Source: G963662265 sp963668545 (lineage in GTDB: Bacteria; Spirochaetota; Spirochaetia; CADAEX01). From it: DNA of 64,000 bases. Shown here piece after piece: positions 1 to 9,027 of the stretch (position 1 is its first letter; each line of letters begins with the position of its first letter). Location: the NCBI GenBank assembly GCA_963668545.1, contig OY764868.1, forward strand, positions 310,001-374,000. Direction: 5' to 3'. The notes under the pieces are model-generated. The model was not told the origin of the DNA. It saw nothing but the letters and a program-made list of their open reading frames with translations, and made no database searches. The position numbers and the translations under genes were made by a program.

Positions 1-1
1 T

Positions 2-3000
2 AAAAGAGAATACCTGCTGGATAAAAATGACAGTATTGCCCTCATTGGTGATAAAGGGGTTGTTGTCAATCTTTTTGATAAAAGTGACCGTGTAACTGAA
101 CTTATAAGAAAAAACTGGGAAAAAACTGATTTCGAAAAAATAAAATATATATTTGAAGATGAATCAGGAAAGGAATACGCTCTACTGACATATAAGGGGA
201 CAGATCGGTTCACCGGTATTGTATTGTTGAGGGAAATATTCCAGATAGATAAATTATACCGTTATATACTTCTGATTGTTACGTTTTTTGTTTTTAACAT
301 AACTATTTTTCTCATATTCAACCTTAGGCAGGATAAAGTTTCAATTATTTCAGACAGGGTAAAAAGATTTCAGATTAATTTTTTGATAGAATATTTGGAA
401 AAAAAACATGAAATTGACTGGAAAAGATGGAAGAAGGAACTTAAAAACAGAAAAGAGGAAGTTAAAAGGGAAGTAAAAAAGGGTGTAAAGGGAATTAAAA
501 AAAGTCAGGAGGAAGAAGTAGATCTTCTGATTGACAAAAGCTGGGATGAGATAATAGGTCTGCTGGCCGGACGTTTTGAAGACAGTTCTATGAGAACTTC
601 TGCCAGTGTGGAAATAAGTAACATTGATGAAATAGTAAAAAAGATACTCAAGAGTGAACTACAGATAAGTTCTGGAATCAGCAAGACTGCAGTTGTAAAA
701 CCTTCAATAAAAAAATCAATAGAACCTATAGAAGTCGAAGAAGTCGAAGAAGTCGAAGAGGTCGGGGAACCCGGAGAACCTGTAGATGTAGAAGAAGCAG
801 AAGAAGTCGAAGAGCTCGAAGAGGTTGAAGAACTCGAGGAAATAGAAGAGGTTGAGGAAGCTGAAGAGGTCGGGGAACCCGGAGAACCTGTAGATGTAGA
901 AGAAGCAGAAGAAGTCGAAGAGCTCGAAGAGGTTGAAGAACTCGAGGAAATAGAAGAGGTTGAGGAAGCTGAAGAGGTCGGGGAACCCGGAGAACCTGTA
1001 GATGTAGAAGAAGCAGAAGAAGTCGAAGAGCTCGAAGAGCTCGAAGAGCTTGAAGAACTCGAGGAAATAGAAGAGGTTGAGGAAGCTGAAGAGGTCGGGG
1101 AACCCGGAGAACCTGTAGATGTAGAAGAAGCAGAAGAAGTCGAAGAGCTCGAAGAGGTTGAAGAACTCGAGGAAATAGAAGAGATTGAGGAAGCCGAAGA
1201 GGTCGGGGAACCCGGAGAACCTGTAGATGTAGAAGAAGCAGAAGAAGTCGAAGAGCTCAAAGAGGTTGAGGCACTCGAGGAAGTCGAAGAGCTTGAAGAA
1301 CTCGAGGAAATAGAAGAGGTTGAGGAAGCTGAAGAGGTCGGGGAACCTGGAGAACCTGTAGATGTAGAAGAAGCAGAAGAAGTCGAGGCCATGGAAATGG
1401 CTGAAGTACCCGAAGAGCTTGAAGAGCTCGAGGAACTCGAGGAAATAGAAGAGCTTGAAGAACTCGATGAAGTCGAAGAGGTTGAGGAAGCTGAAGAGGT
1501 CGGGGAACCTGGAGAACCTGTAGATGTAGAAGAAGCAGAAGAAGTCGAGGCCATGGAAATGGCTGAAGTACCCGAAGAGGTTGAAGAGCTCGAAGAGGTC
1601 GAGGCACTCGAGGAAATAGAAGAAGTCGAAGAAGTCGAAGAAGTCGAAGAGGTTGAAGAAGCTGAAGAGGTTGAGGAACTCGAGGAAGCTGACGTGGTAC
1701 CCGCAGGGAGTGAGGAAATAGAAGTTCTTGCTGCAGTTGAAGAGAAAGCTGTTGTTTATGAACATTTACCTGAAGACTATGAAGATCTGAAGGAAAATCC
1801 TGAAAAATATAAAAATATCGCAGAGGGAATAATCAGTGAAGAAGCAATAAAAATGGTTATTTCTGCCGCTGAAAAAGGTTTTACCCCACTTACTGAACCT
1901 GAAACAGATGAAGAAATTGATAAATTAAATTTATTTATAAGAAAAAATATAGATGAAAATGGAGAAGGAGAATTAAGAGAGTTAGATAAAGATGAAATGG
2001 CGGAAACACTTGATATCGTTTCCGGAGAAAGTTATATTCATGAAAGTGATTTGGAAATAGCCGGCAGTCTTGAAGAACTTGGTGAACTCGAAGAGATTGA
2101 ATCTGTTGAGGAAGTTGAAGAGCTTGAAGAACTTGAAGAAAATGCAGAATTACGTGAACAGGAAGAACTTGAAGAACTTGAGATTGTTAAGGAAATAATT
2201 CCTCTTATAATTGAAAAAGATATTGAAAATATTGAATATATAGAAACTGTTGCAGATAAAAAAGATACAGATGAATATGATGTAGAATATATTTCCAATG
2301 AGTGGATAAAAGAATACAACAGGAATATCAATATAATGGACACTGTATTTGAAGAAATAAGGAAACAGAAAATGGAAGATGAAACCGGCTTTGCAGAGAT
2401 GGCTATTCTGGAAGAAATTAAGGAAATAGAATATAACGATCTTAAAAATCTGACTTTAAACGATAAATTCAAGATGCTCAAAAAGGAAAAACTTCTTGAG
2501 ATATATGATATTGATTATATTGCAGACATATATAAAAAACTTCCCGGATTTGAAGAATACAGAGAAATAAAAGAAAAAAAAGAGATAATAACTGAAAATG
2601 AAAAATCCCTGTCGCCAGATGATCAAAATACTGATTTCCCCGGTATTTCAGGTTTTTTTGCAAAAACAGAAATAGATCTGCCTGTTTTTGATGCAGATGG
2701 AGAAGGTGAAGACGAAGGTGAAGAAGAAGTTGTATTTGATCTTAAAAACATTGTATCAGATGAATATGGCTTTGATTTTGATATGTATATAGGCAGATAT
2801 ACCGGAGAATCATCAATTGCCTATATGAAAGCCCTTCTCAAGATTTCCAGAGAAGTAAAATCTATTTATGGAGCTGTTCTTGTGCAGGATGAAACTAGAT
2901 TTTATCCTGAGATGACTGTTGGATTGAATAAGATAAATACCCTTCTTGAATTAAAAAAGAAGGATGATTTTTATAAAGAAGTTCTTAAGGGTAATAAAGT

Positions 3001-3199
3001 TTTCTACCTTAAAACAGGTGTTGAAGGTTTTCCTGAATATGATAATATCTTTTCTGATGAGGACAGAAGTTTTATTAAAAGCATACTCCTGATACCCATA
3101 AAATTCAGGGGGAAACAGGCTTATCTTTTTCTTTCCCCTGATGTAAAAACAATAACAATAGAGGATATGCTTGAAAAAGTCCATAATCTCCAGAAATAA
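2..3199 (+). CDS. Truncated membrane protein with Glu-rich tandem repeats
   Basis: The frame is already open at the left edge, so the true start lies upstream; about 74 codons precede the first TTG candidate at 224. One membrane segment is visible (nt 260-325, core LLIVTFFVFNITIFLIF), with a probably extracytoplasmic part before it and a basic, helical part after it. Nt 719-1690 encode about 320 residues made almost only of Glu with Val/Leu/Ile/Ala, organised in repeats that each begin with the GEPGEPVDV block. A second acidic stretch follows. The C-terminal 145 residues (nt 2760-3199) are globular and recall a GAF-like domain by length and pattern only. The stop at 3197-3199 precedes the rny promoter, so it is probably the end of a separate transcript. 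I do not recognise the family. A structural or signalling role at the membrane is only a guess. Confidence 0.8.
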   Translation, partial: KREYLLDKNDSIALIGDKGVVVNLFDKSDRVTELIRKNWEKTDFEKIKYIFEDESGKEYALLTYKGTDRFTGIVLLREIFQIDKLYRYILLIVTFFVFNITIFLIFNLRQDKVSIISDRVKRFQINFLIEYLEKKHEIDWKRWKKELKNRKEEVKREVKKGVKGIKKSQEEEVDLLIDKSWDEIIGLLAGRFEDSSMRTSASVEISNIDEIVKKILKSELQISSGISKTAVVKPSIKKSIEPIEVEEVEEVEEVGEPGEPVDVEEAEEVEELEEVEELEEIEEVEEAEEVGEPGEPVDVEEAEEVEELEEVEELEEIEEVEEAEEVGEPGEPVDVEEAEEVEELEELEELEELEEIEEVEEAEEVGEPGEPVDVEEAEEVEELEEVEELEEIEEIEEAEEVGEPGEPVDVEEAEEVEELKEVEALEEVEELEELEEIEEVEEAEEVGEPGEPVDVEEAEEVEAMEMAEVPEELEELEELEEIEELEELDEVEEVEEAEEVGEPGEPVDVEEAEEVEAMEMAEVPEEVEELEEVEALEEIEEVEEVEEVEEVEEAEEVEELEEADVVPAGSEEIEVLAAVEEKAVVYEHLPEDYEDLKENPEKYKNIAEGIISEEAIKMVISAAEKGFTPLTEPETDEEIDKLNLFIRKNIDENGEGELRELDKDEMAETLDIVSGESYIHESDLEIAGSLEELGELEEIESVEEVEELEELEENAELREQEELEELEIVKEIIPLIIEKDIENIEYIETVADKKDTDEYDVEYISNEWIKEYNRNINIMDTVFEEIRKQKMEDETGFAEMAILEEIKEIEYNDLKNLTLNDKFKMLKKEKLLEIYDIDYIADIYKKLPGFEEYREIKEKKEIITENEKSLSPDDQNTDFPGISGFFAKTEIDLPVFDADGEGEDEGEEEVVFDLKNIVSDEYGFDFDMYIGRYTGESSIAYMKALLKISREVKSIYGAVLVQDETRFYPEMTVGLNKINTLLELKKKDDFYKEVLKGNKVFYLKTGVEGFPEYDNIFSDEDRSFIKSILLIPIKFRGKQAYLFLSPDVKTITIEDMLEKVHNLQK
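719..1690 (+). repeat. In-frame Glu-codon minisatellite
   Basis: Seven copies of a block starting GTCGGGGAACC(C/T)GGAGAACC occur at 761, 869, 977, 1094, 1202, 1337 and 1499. Spacings are 108, 108, 117, 108, 135 and 162 bp, all multiples of 9, so the array has grown and shrunk in units of three codons without breaking the frame. The filler is GAAGAG/GAGGAA with GTC, CTC, ATA or GCT. Sequence identity between copies is very high, which implies recent expansion. Confidence 0.9.
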
Positions 3200-3212
3200 G
3201 ATTTAATAATTC

Positions 3213-3242
3213 TTGACAACAGATTGATAAAAAAGTTATTAT
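3213..3242 (+). promoter_or_regulatory. sigma70-type promoter of rny
   Basis: TTGACA at 3213-3218 and TATTAT at 3237-3242 are separated by 18 bp. They lie in the 74-bp gap before rny. A GGAGG ribosome site follows at 3263-3267, seven bases before the ATG. Confidence 0.65.
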
Positions 3243-3273
3243 CATGTATTAAAAAGTATGATGGAGGAAGATT

Positions 3274-4803
3274 ATGCAGTTGATAATTTATATTGCTCTT
3301 CCTCTCATAGGTTTGATATTAGGTTGGTCAATTCGGTGGTTATATGCTAGATTTCAGCTTTCCTCATCCGAACAGAGAGCTGAAAGAATAAAACAGGATG
3401 CTGTAAAAGAAGCGGAGGCTCGGAAAAAAGAATTATTCTTAGAAGCAAAGGATCAAGTTCTTAAAGAACGTAATCAGCACGAAAAAGAATTTCGTGAGCG
3501 CAGAAGTGAACTTCAGCGATTTGAAAGACGATTACTCCAAAAAGAAGATAACCTTGATAATAAGCTTGTATCGCTGGAAAAACAGCAGCAGGCTGTCTCA
3601 GACCGTGAGAGAAATTTAGAGAACAAAGAATTAAGCATTTCAGAACAGGAAAAAGCCTGGCAGAAAAAACTTGAGGAGGTTTCAGGTCTTTCTGCTGATG
3701 AAGCAAAAAAATTAATTATGCAGTCTCTTGAAAATGAGGCAAAACATGATGCTCAGGCGCTATTAAATAAGATTGAACAGGAAGCTCAGCTTACTTCGGA
3801 GAAAAAAGCCAGAAGTATACTTGTTTCAACAATACAGAGAATTGCTACAGATGTTGTATCGGAAGTTACTATTGCTTCAGTAACTCTTCCCAATGATGAG
3901 ATGAAAGGTCGGATAATTGGCCGGGAAGGAAGAAATATCAGAACTCTTGAGACTCTTACAGGGGTTGATATTATTATCGATGATACACCTGAAGCTGTTG
4001 TAATATCATGTTTTGATCCTGTGAGAAAGGAGATTGCAAGGGTTTCTTTGGAAAGGCTGATTATGGATGGAAGAATTCATCCGGCCAGAATCGAAGAAAT
4101 TGTTAACAAAGTCAAGAAAGAAGTAAACCAGATCATATATGAAGAGGGAGAAAAAGTACTCTTTGATCTGGGGATACATAACATGAGTCCTGATGGTGTA
4201 AGAGCGCTTGGACGGCTTCATTTCAGAACAAGCTATGGACAGAATGTTTTACAGCATTCCAAGGAAGTTGCTATTGTTGCAAGTATGATAGCTGCGGAAG
4301 TAGGCGCCAATAAAATACTTACAAGAAGGGCTGCTCTTCTCCATGATATCGGAAAAGGTATGGAGACAAACGGTGATGGTAACCATGCGGAAATAGGTAT
4401 GGAAGCTGCCCGTAAAATGGGAGAAGATCCCAGGGTTGTCAATGCAATAGGATCACATCACAATGATGTAGAGCCTTCCTGTATTGAATCTGTTCTTGTA
4501 CAGATTGCTGATGCTATTTCTGCTGCAAGGCCGGGAGCCAGAAGAGAAACTCTTGATAATTATATCAAACGTCTGGAGAACCTCGAAAAAATTGCATTTG
4601 AGTTTGAAGGTGTTGATAAAGCCTATGCCATACAGGCAGGGCGGGAGCTTAGAATTCTTGTTAATAATGAGAATGTAACAGACGAAAAAGCCAGTGAACT
4701 TGGCAAGCAGATTGCCAAAAAAATTGAGTCTGAACTGAGATATCCCGGAAGGATCAGAGTAACAATTATCAGAGAAACAAGAATTGTAGAATATGCAAGA
4801 TAA
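3274..4803 (+). CDS. rny: Ribonuclease Y
   Basis: Membrane-anchored endoribonuclease that starts mRNA decay. The 509-residue length is normal for the family. It has an N-terminal transmembrane helix (about residues 3-24), a long charged coiled coil (about 30-190), a KH RNA-binding domain with the loop GREGRNIRTLE (about 210-225) and an HD phosphohydrolase domain with HDIG at residues 357-360, which supplies the metal ligands. The start is fixed by GGAGG seven bases upstream. The 3' end overlaps the next gene by 11 bp, so rny, the YmdB-like gene and the TlyA-like gene form one operon. The rny-ymdB pairing is common across bacteria. Identification is secure. Confidence 0.97.
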   Translation: MQLIIYIALPLIGLILGWSIRWLYARFQLSSSEQRAERIKQDAVKEAEARKKELFLEAKDQVLKERNQHEKEFRERRSELQRFERRLLQKEDNLDNKLVSLEKQQQAVSDRERNLENKELSISEQEKAWQKKLEEVSGLSADEAKKLIMQSLENEAKHDAQALLNKIEQEAQLTSEKKARSILVSTIQRIATDVVSEVTIASVTLPNDEMKGRIIGREGRNIRTLETLTGVDIIIDDTPEAVVISCFDPVRKEIARVSLERLIMDGRIHPARIEEIVNKVKKEVNQIIYEEGEKVLFDLGIHNMSPDGVRALGRLHFRTSYGQNVLQHSKEVAIVASMIAAEVGANKILTRRAALLHDIGKGMETNGDGNHAEIGMEAARKMGEDPRVVNAIGSHHNDVEPSCIESVLVQIADAISAARPGARRETLDNYIKRLENLEKIAFEFEGVDKAYAIQAGRELRILVNNENVTDEKASELGKQIAKKIESELRYPGRIRVTIIRETRIVEYAR

Positions 4804-5584
4804 TCCCGTAAAAATCCTTATGCTCGGCGATATCGTCGGGCAGACAGGATGTCGTATCGTTTTTTTCCAGTTGAAAAAACTTATCAAGAAAATAAATCCC
4901 GATTTTATAATTATCAACGGTGAAAATTCAGCAGACGGATTTGGTATTACTCCAAAAACAGCTGAAACCCTTTATCAGGGGGGAGCAGATGTTATAACTT
5001 CAGGAAATCATATCTGGCAGAAATCTGAAATAATGCCTTTGCTTGAAAGTTCAGATACTTTGCTGAGACCGGCAAATTATCCGAAAGGGGTCAGGGGAAA
5101 GGGTTTCTGTATTGTAGAAAAAAAAGGAATAAAGATGGCTGTTTTAAATCTGGAAGGAAGGGAAGGTATGTCAAACCTTGACTGTCCTTTTCAGGTTGGC
5201 AGGGAAATAATACGGAAGCTGTCTGCAGAAACAAAAATAATAATTGTGGACTTCCATGCAGAATCACCAATGGAAAAAGAGGCTTTTGCAATTAATTTTG
5301 ACGGAAAAGTAAGTGCCGTGGCAGGAACACATACCCATGTACAGACTGCTGATGAGAGGATACTTAAAAACGGAACTGCATATATTACAGATCTGGGAAT
5401 GACAGGTCCCGAGGAATCTGTAATTGGCGCAGAAAAAAGTATTGCTATCAAACGTACCCTGACACAGATGCCGTTTAAAATGGAGATAGCTGAAACTGAA
5501 GGAATGATAAACGGTGCTGTTATTGAAGTTGATCCGAATACAGGGAAGGCCCTTTCCATTATCCGTATCAATGAACCTGCATGA
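4793..5584 (+). CDS. ymdB: YmdB-family metallophosphoesterase
   Basis: A 263-residue calcineurin-like phosphoesterase of the TIGR00282/YmdB family; the Bacillus member hydrolyses 2',3'-cyclic nucleotides. Metal-ligand motifs are visible in order: LMLGDIVG near residue 13, NGENSADG near 43, SGNHIW near 68, VDFHAE near 150 and GTHTHVQTAD near 178. The gene starts inside the last codons of rny and its stop overlaps the next start (ATGA), which indicates translational coupling. No strong ribosome site precedes the ATG, consistent with coupling to rny. Function in this organism is inferred from the family. Confidence 0.92.
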   Translation: MQDNPVKILMLGDIVGQTGCRIVFFQLKKLIKKINPDFIIINGENSADGFGITPKTAETLYQGGADVITSGNHIWQKSEIMPLLESSDTLLRPANYPKGVRGKGFCIVEKKGIKMAVLNLEGREGMSNLDCPFQVGREIIRKLSAETKIIIVDFHAESPMEKEAFAINFDGKVSAVAGTHTHVQTADERILKNGTAYITDLGMTGPEESVIGAEKSIAIKRTLTQMPFKMEIAETEGMINGAVIEVDPNTGKALSIIRINEPA

Positions 5585-6357
5585 GCAAAATATCTCTATA
5601 CCAGCTTCTGAAAAGAAAATACCCTGAAAACAGTGATAATGAGAATTATGCCTTGATACTATGCGGTGATGTTTCCGCAAACAATGAAAATATCAAGAAT
5701 CCTTTATTCATGCTCGATCCTGAATCAGAAATTGAAATAAAAAGAAAAAAATATGTTTCCAGGGGGGGATATAAAATTGAGAAGGCCCTCCTTTACTGGG
5801 ATATTGATATACAAAACAAGATAATACTGGATGCAGGATCCTCAACAGGAGGATTTACTGACTGTCTGCTGCAGAACGGGGCCGGCGGAGTCCATGCTGT
5901 GGATGTCGGCTATAACCAGCTTGATTACAAACTGCGCAGCGACAGACGTGTATTTGTACATGAGCGGGAAAATATAATGAAGATTGACCATCTTGATCCC
6001 TCCCCGGAAATAGGTACGGCAGACCTTTCATTCAGGTCTATCAGGGGAGCTGCTGCAAAAATAATAAGTCTTGTATCGGAAAAAACATTAATAGCCCTGA
6101 TAAAGCCTCAGTTTGAAATTGATAAATCAGACAGTGATTTCAAGGGTGTGGTTGATGATGCTGAAAAACTTGAAAATATTCTGATTTCTGTTGCTGATGA
6201 ACTGACAGATGAGAAAGTTTATATCAGGGATATTATTGAATCCCCGATACTGGGTAAAAAAGGGAACAGGGAGTTCCTTGCGCTCCTCTCAGACAGGGAA
6301 ATATTAAAGCGGAACGCTGTTTTGAAAAAAATAAAGTCACTTTTTGAAACTAAGTAA
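5581..6357 (+). CDS. tlyA: TlyA-family rRNA methyltransferase (FtsJ-like)
   Basis: A 258-residue protein of the TlyA/hemolysin-A family, known members of which 2'-O-methylate 16S and 23S rRNA using S-adenosylmethionine. The N-terminal 55 residues match an S4 RNA-binding domain only loosely. Then come the family hallmarks SRGGYKIEKAL, the SAM-binding LDAGSSTGGFTDCLL (Asp near residue 84), DVGYNQLDYKLR and the KPQFE motif. The gene is coupled by a 4-bp overlap to the YmdB-like gene. The degenerate S4 half is the main oddity and makes the exact rRNA target uncertain. No clear terminator follows before the convergent neighbour. Confidence 0.88.
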   Translation: MSKISLYQLLKRKYPENSDNENYALILCGDVSANNENIKNPLFMLDPESEIEIKRKKYVSRGGYKIEKALLYWDIDIQNKIILDAGSSTGGFTDCLLQNGAGGVHAVDVGYNQLDYKLRSDRRVFVHERENIMKIDHLDPSPEIGTADLSFRSIRGAAAKIISLVSEKTLIALIKPQFEIDKSDSDFKGVVDDAEKLENILISVADELTDEKVYIRDIIESPILGKKGNREFLALLSDREILKRNAVLKKIKSLFETK

Positions 6358-6399
6358 AAAATAGGGAAATTGTTTTCAGAAAGTATTAAATAATGAATT

Positions 6400-7167
6400 T
6401 TAATTAAAGGAATTCCTTGAAACAGGATTGCCTATGAAAATACCTTCTGATCCCAGATATTTCTGTTTTTTCCCCTCAATAAGGAACTGAACTCTTTTTA
6501 CGGTTGAATACTCTGTTGCTGTAAATACAACCTGTTTAAGCTGACCGACATATCCTTCTCTTCCGAATGGATTGAAGAGAAAGCTTTCATTGAAATTAAT
6601 AAATGCTGTTCCGTCTGAAATAGTTACTCCTGATATTTCTGTGTTATCCGGTATCAGCGAAATATAGCCTGAGTTGAGTTCAGATGTTGTAAGACCTGCA
6701 AGAAGAGCATTAAGTGTCGCAGTAAGAGGGGAGTCTGTATACTTTATTTTTCTGTTGATACTTATCAGTGAAATATCACCCCCGTTAGAACTGATACTGA
6801 TAAAATAGAGCTTTGTTTCCCTGAAATTATAATCCGGTTCCTGAATTTTGGGCTTCACAACTTTTTCCTCAGAATCCTCAATCTCTGGAACGGGTAATTT
6901 TTTTTCTTCTTCAGTTTTTATGATGATTTCATTGACCTTATTTTCTTCCGGATCTTCCCTGGTTCCTGTAATTCTTTCCACTTCAACCGGTTTATCTTCT
7001 GTTTCACTTTTGAACAGTTCAAAAAAACCTGTAGAAGAGATAACTTCCTCTATGCTTTTGTGGTTGAGGAAAAAAATTATTATAAACAGAAGAATTACAG
7101 CTACCCAGAAAAGACAGCCTGCCGGAGAAGATTTTTTTTGTCGTTTCTTATTATTATTTTTTTTCAT
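6400..7167 (-). CDS. GerMN-domain membrane protein
   Basis: A 255-residue protein with a Lys/Arg-rich N-terminus, one transmembrane helix (about residues 17-35) and a charged, Glu-rich linker (about 45-115). The C-terminal GerMN domain (about 120-245) contains the conserved-type stretches SPLTATLNALLAG, GTAFINFNESF and VFTATEYSTVKRVQFLIEG. GerMN domains occur in Bacillus GerM and in many exported or lipoproteins of non-sporulating bacteria, where they probably act in the cell envelope. The topology suggests that the domain is extracytoplasmic. It stands alone, divergent from ptsI and convergent with the TlyA-like gene. Precise function unknown. Confidence 0.82.
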   Translation of the reverse strand: MKKNNNKKRQKKSSPAGCLFWVAVILLFIIIFFLNHKSIEEVISSTGFFELFKSETEDKPVEVERITGTREDPEENKVNEIIIKTEEEKKLPVPEIEDSEEKVVKPKIQEPDYNFRETKLYFISISSNGGDISLISINRKIKYTDSPLTATLNALLAGLTTSELNSGYISLIPDNTEISGVTISDGTAFINFNESFLFNPFGREGYVGQLKQVVFTATEYSTVKRVQFLIEGKKQKYLGSEGIFIGNPVSRNSFN

Positions 7168-7251
7168 AGTACTACTTTTTCCAGAAATATCTCCAATTCT
7201 ACAATAAATACCTTATAAATAAAAGAGAAGAGTTCTTTAGTATCTTCTTAT

Positions 7252-7280
7252 TTGACAAGCTCACATAAAGTATCTATATT
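7252..7280 (+). promoter_or_regulatory. Consensus promoter of ptsI
   Basis: TTGACA at 7252-7257, a 17-bp spacer and TATATT at 7275-7280. The predicted transcription start (7287-7288) coincides with the ptsI ATG at 7288 and no Shine-Dalgarno sequence is present, so the mRNA is probably leaderless. The TTG of the -35 box would also open the frame but cannot be a start codon if this promoter is used. Confidence 0.65.
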
Positions 7281-7287
7281 TAAATCA

Positions 7288-9027
7288 ATGGAAATTATTA
7301 AAGGTATTTCTGCATCTCCCGGTATATATATCGGATCTGTTTTTCTTTATGTTGAAGAAAGTGTAAATATTCCCCGGTATGAAATCAAGGAAGGTGATGC
7401 AGAAAAAGAGTATAACAGATTTCTCTCTTCTGTTGATAAGGCTGTAGAGGAAATTGAAGTATTGAAAAACATTGCTAAAGACAGCATGGGGGAGAAAGAG
7501 ATTCTTCTTCTTGATTCTCATATCCTTATGCTGAGTGATCCTGATTTCAAGAACCAGATAAAGGATGCTATTGGAAGAAAACTGGTTAATGCTGAGCTTG
7601 CTCTTTTTGATGCTATTGAACAGCTTATTGAAAAGCTTAAATCCTCTGACAATGACTATTTCAGGGAAAGGGCAAATGACCTGAAAGATGTTGCAAAAAG
7701 GGTCCTTAACAATCTTATGTTTATGGACAGAATAAATCTTGCAAACCTTGAAACAAGACATATTATAGCTGCACATGATATTCTTCCTTCAGATGCAATA
7801 ACAATGGACAAGAGCAAGGTTAAAGGCCTTATCCTTGATGCAGGAGGAAAAACATCCCATACTGCAATTATTGCCAGATCATTTGAAATACCTGCTGTAG
7901 TGGGACTTTCTGATATAACCAGAAAAGTAAGGGGCGGTGACACAGTTGTAATTGACGGGAACAAGGGTATTGTTGTTCTTGACCCTGACCTGGAAACTCT
8001 TTCGAAGTACCGGGAGGAAATCGAGAAAAAGAAAAAAGTTGATTTAAAGCTGAAAAGATATTATAAAAAAGATGCTGTCACTTTAGACGGGAAAGAAATA
8101 ATCATAAAGGCTAATATTGAAGTTCCAGAAGAAATAAAATCGGTAAAAATGCATAACTCTGACGGAGTTGGTCTTTTCCGGTCAGAATTCCTTCTGCTCC
8201 AGTCAGAATACTACAAAAATGAAGATAAGCAGTTTGAAGTATATAAAGATGTACTTGCTGAAATGGATGGGAATCCTGTAACAATAAGAACTCTTGATAT
8301 AGGCGGTGACAAGACCCTCCCTGGCTTTGAAAAACATAATGAAAAAAATCCTCTTCTGGGTTGGCGAGGCATAAGGTTCTGCCTTACCAATAATGATACA
8401 TTTGTCAGGCAGCTGAGAGCGTTATACAGGGCATCTGTTTACGGGAATTTGCGGATAATGTTCCCGATGATTTCAGGCCCTGAAGAACTTGACAGTGTCC
8501 TTGAAATAATCCGGGATGTTAAAAAAGACCTTAAGGATGAGGGATACAAAATCAATGAAAAAGTCCCTTTAGGAATTATGATTGAAGTGCCTTCAGCAGT
8601 GCTTTCTGCTGAATTCCTTGCTAAAAAGGTTGATTTCTTCTCAATAGGAACAAATGACCTGATTCAGTATACAATTGCTATTGACAGAGGCAATGAAAAA
8701 ATTGCATATCTCTATCAGCCTTCACACCCCGCAATAATCAGACTGATAAAAATGACATGTGATGCTGCAAAAAAAGAGGGTATACCTGTAGGTATATGCG
8801 GTGAAATGGGTGGTGATCCGATTGCAACTGTTGTACTTCTGGGGCTGGGTATTGAAGAAATGAGTATGAGTGTTTCAAGTATTCCGATTGTAAAGAAGAT
8901 AATTAGAAATGTATCGTTTGAAGAAGCTAAGAATGTTGTTAATACAATTATGGAAATCGGATCTGGAACAGAAATAACGAAATATTTAGAGAAATGGTAT
9001 AATGAACGATTTGGAACGGACAAATAA
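7288..9027 (+). CDS. ptsI: PTS enzyme I (phosphoenolpyruvate-protein phosphotransferase)
   Basis: Cytoplasmic enzyme that takes phosphate from phosphoenolpyruvate and passes it to HPr. The 579-residue length from the ATG at 7288 is normal. Domains in order: N-terminal HPr-binding/phosphohistidine domain with GISASPGIYIG and the active His191 in GGKTSHTAIIARS, then the PEP-binding barrel with DGVGLFRSEFL, GWRGIRF and ICGEMGGDP (catalytic Cys504). I chose 7288 because the family starts here and the upstream TTG is the -35 hexamer. No ptsH lies nearby, so HPr must be encoded elsewhere. In spirochaetes an incomplete PTS often has a regulatory role. The 3' end overlaps der by 26 bp. Confidence 0.96.
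   Translation: MEIIKGISASPGIYIGSVFLYVEESVNIPRYEIKEGDAEKEYNRFLSSVDKAVEEIEVLKNIAKDSMGEKEILLLDSHILMLSDPDFKNQIKDAIGRKLVNAELALFDAIEQLIEKLKSSDNDYFRERANDLKDVAKRVLNNLMFMDRINLANLETRHIIAAHDILPSDAITMDKSKVKGLILDAGGKTSHTAIIARSFEIPAVVGLSDITRKVRGGDTVVIDGNKGIVVLDPDLETLSKYREEIEKKKKVDLKLKRYYKKDAVTLDGKEIIIKANIEVPEEIKSVKMHNSDGVGLFRSEFLLLQSEYYKNEDKQFEVYKDVLAEMDGNPVTIRTLDIGGDKTLPGFEKHNEKNPLLGWRGIRFCLTNNDTFVRQLRALYRASVYGNLRIMFPMISGPEELDSVLEIIRDVKKDLKDEGYKINEKVPLGIMIEVPSAVLSAEFLAKKVDFFSIGTNDLIQYTIAIDRGNEKIAYLYQPSHPAIIRLIKMTCDAAKKEGIPVGICGEMGGDPIATVVLLGLGIEEMSMSVSSIPIVKKIIRNVSFEEAKNVVNTIMEIGSGTEITKYLEKWYNERFGTDK

Noticed and set aside
505..1765. Long Ser-rich and Phe/Leu-rich open frames on the minus strand
   Set aside because: They are mirror images of the Glu-codon repeat; low complexity, no ribosome site, and the plus frame continues past the array into normal protein.
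7252..7287. TTG at 7252 as the ptsI start
   Set aside because: It is the -35 hexamer of a consensus promoter and family homology begins at the ATG at 7288.
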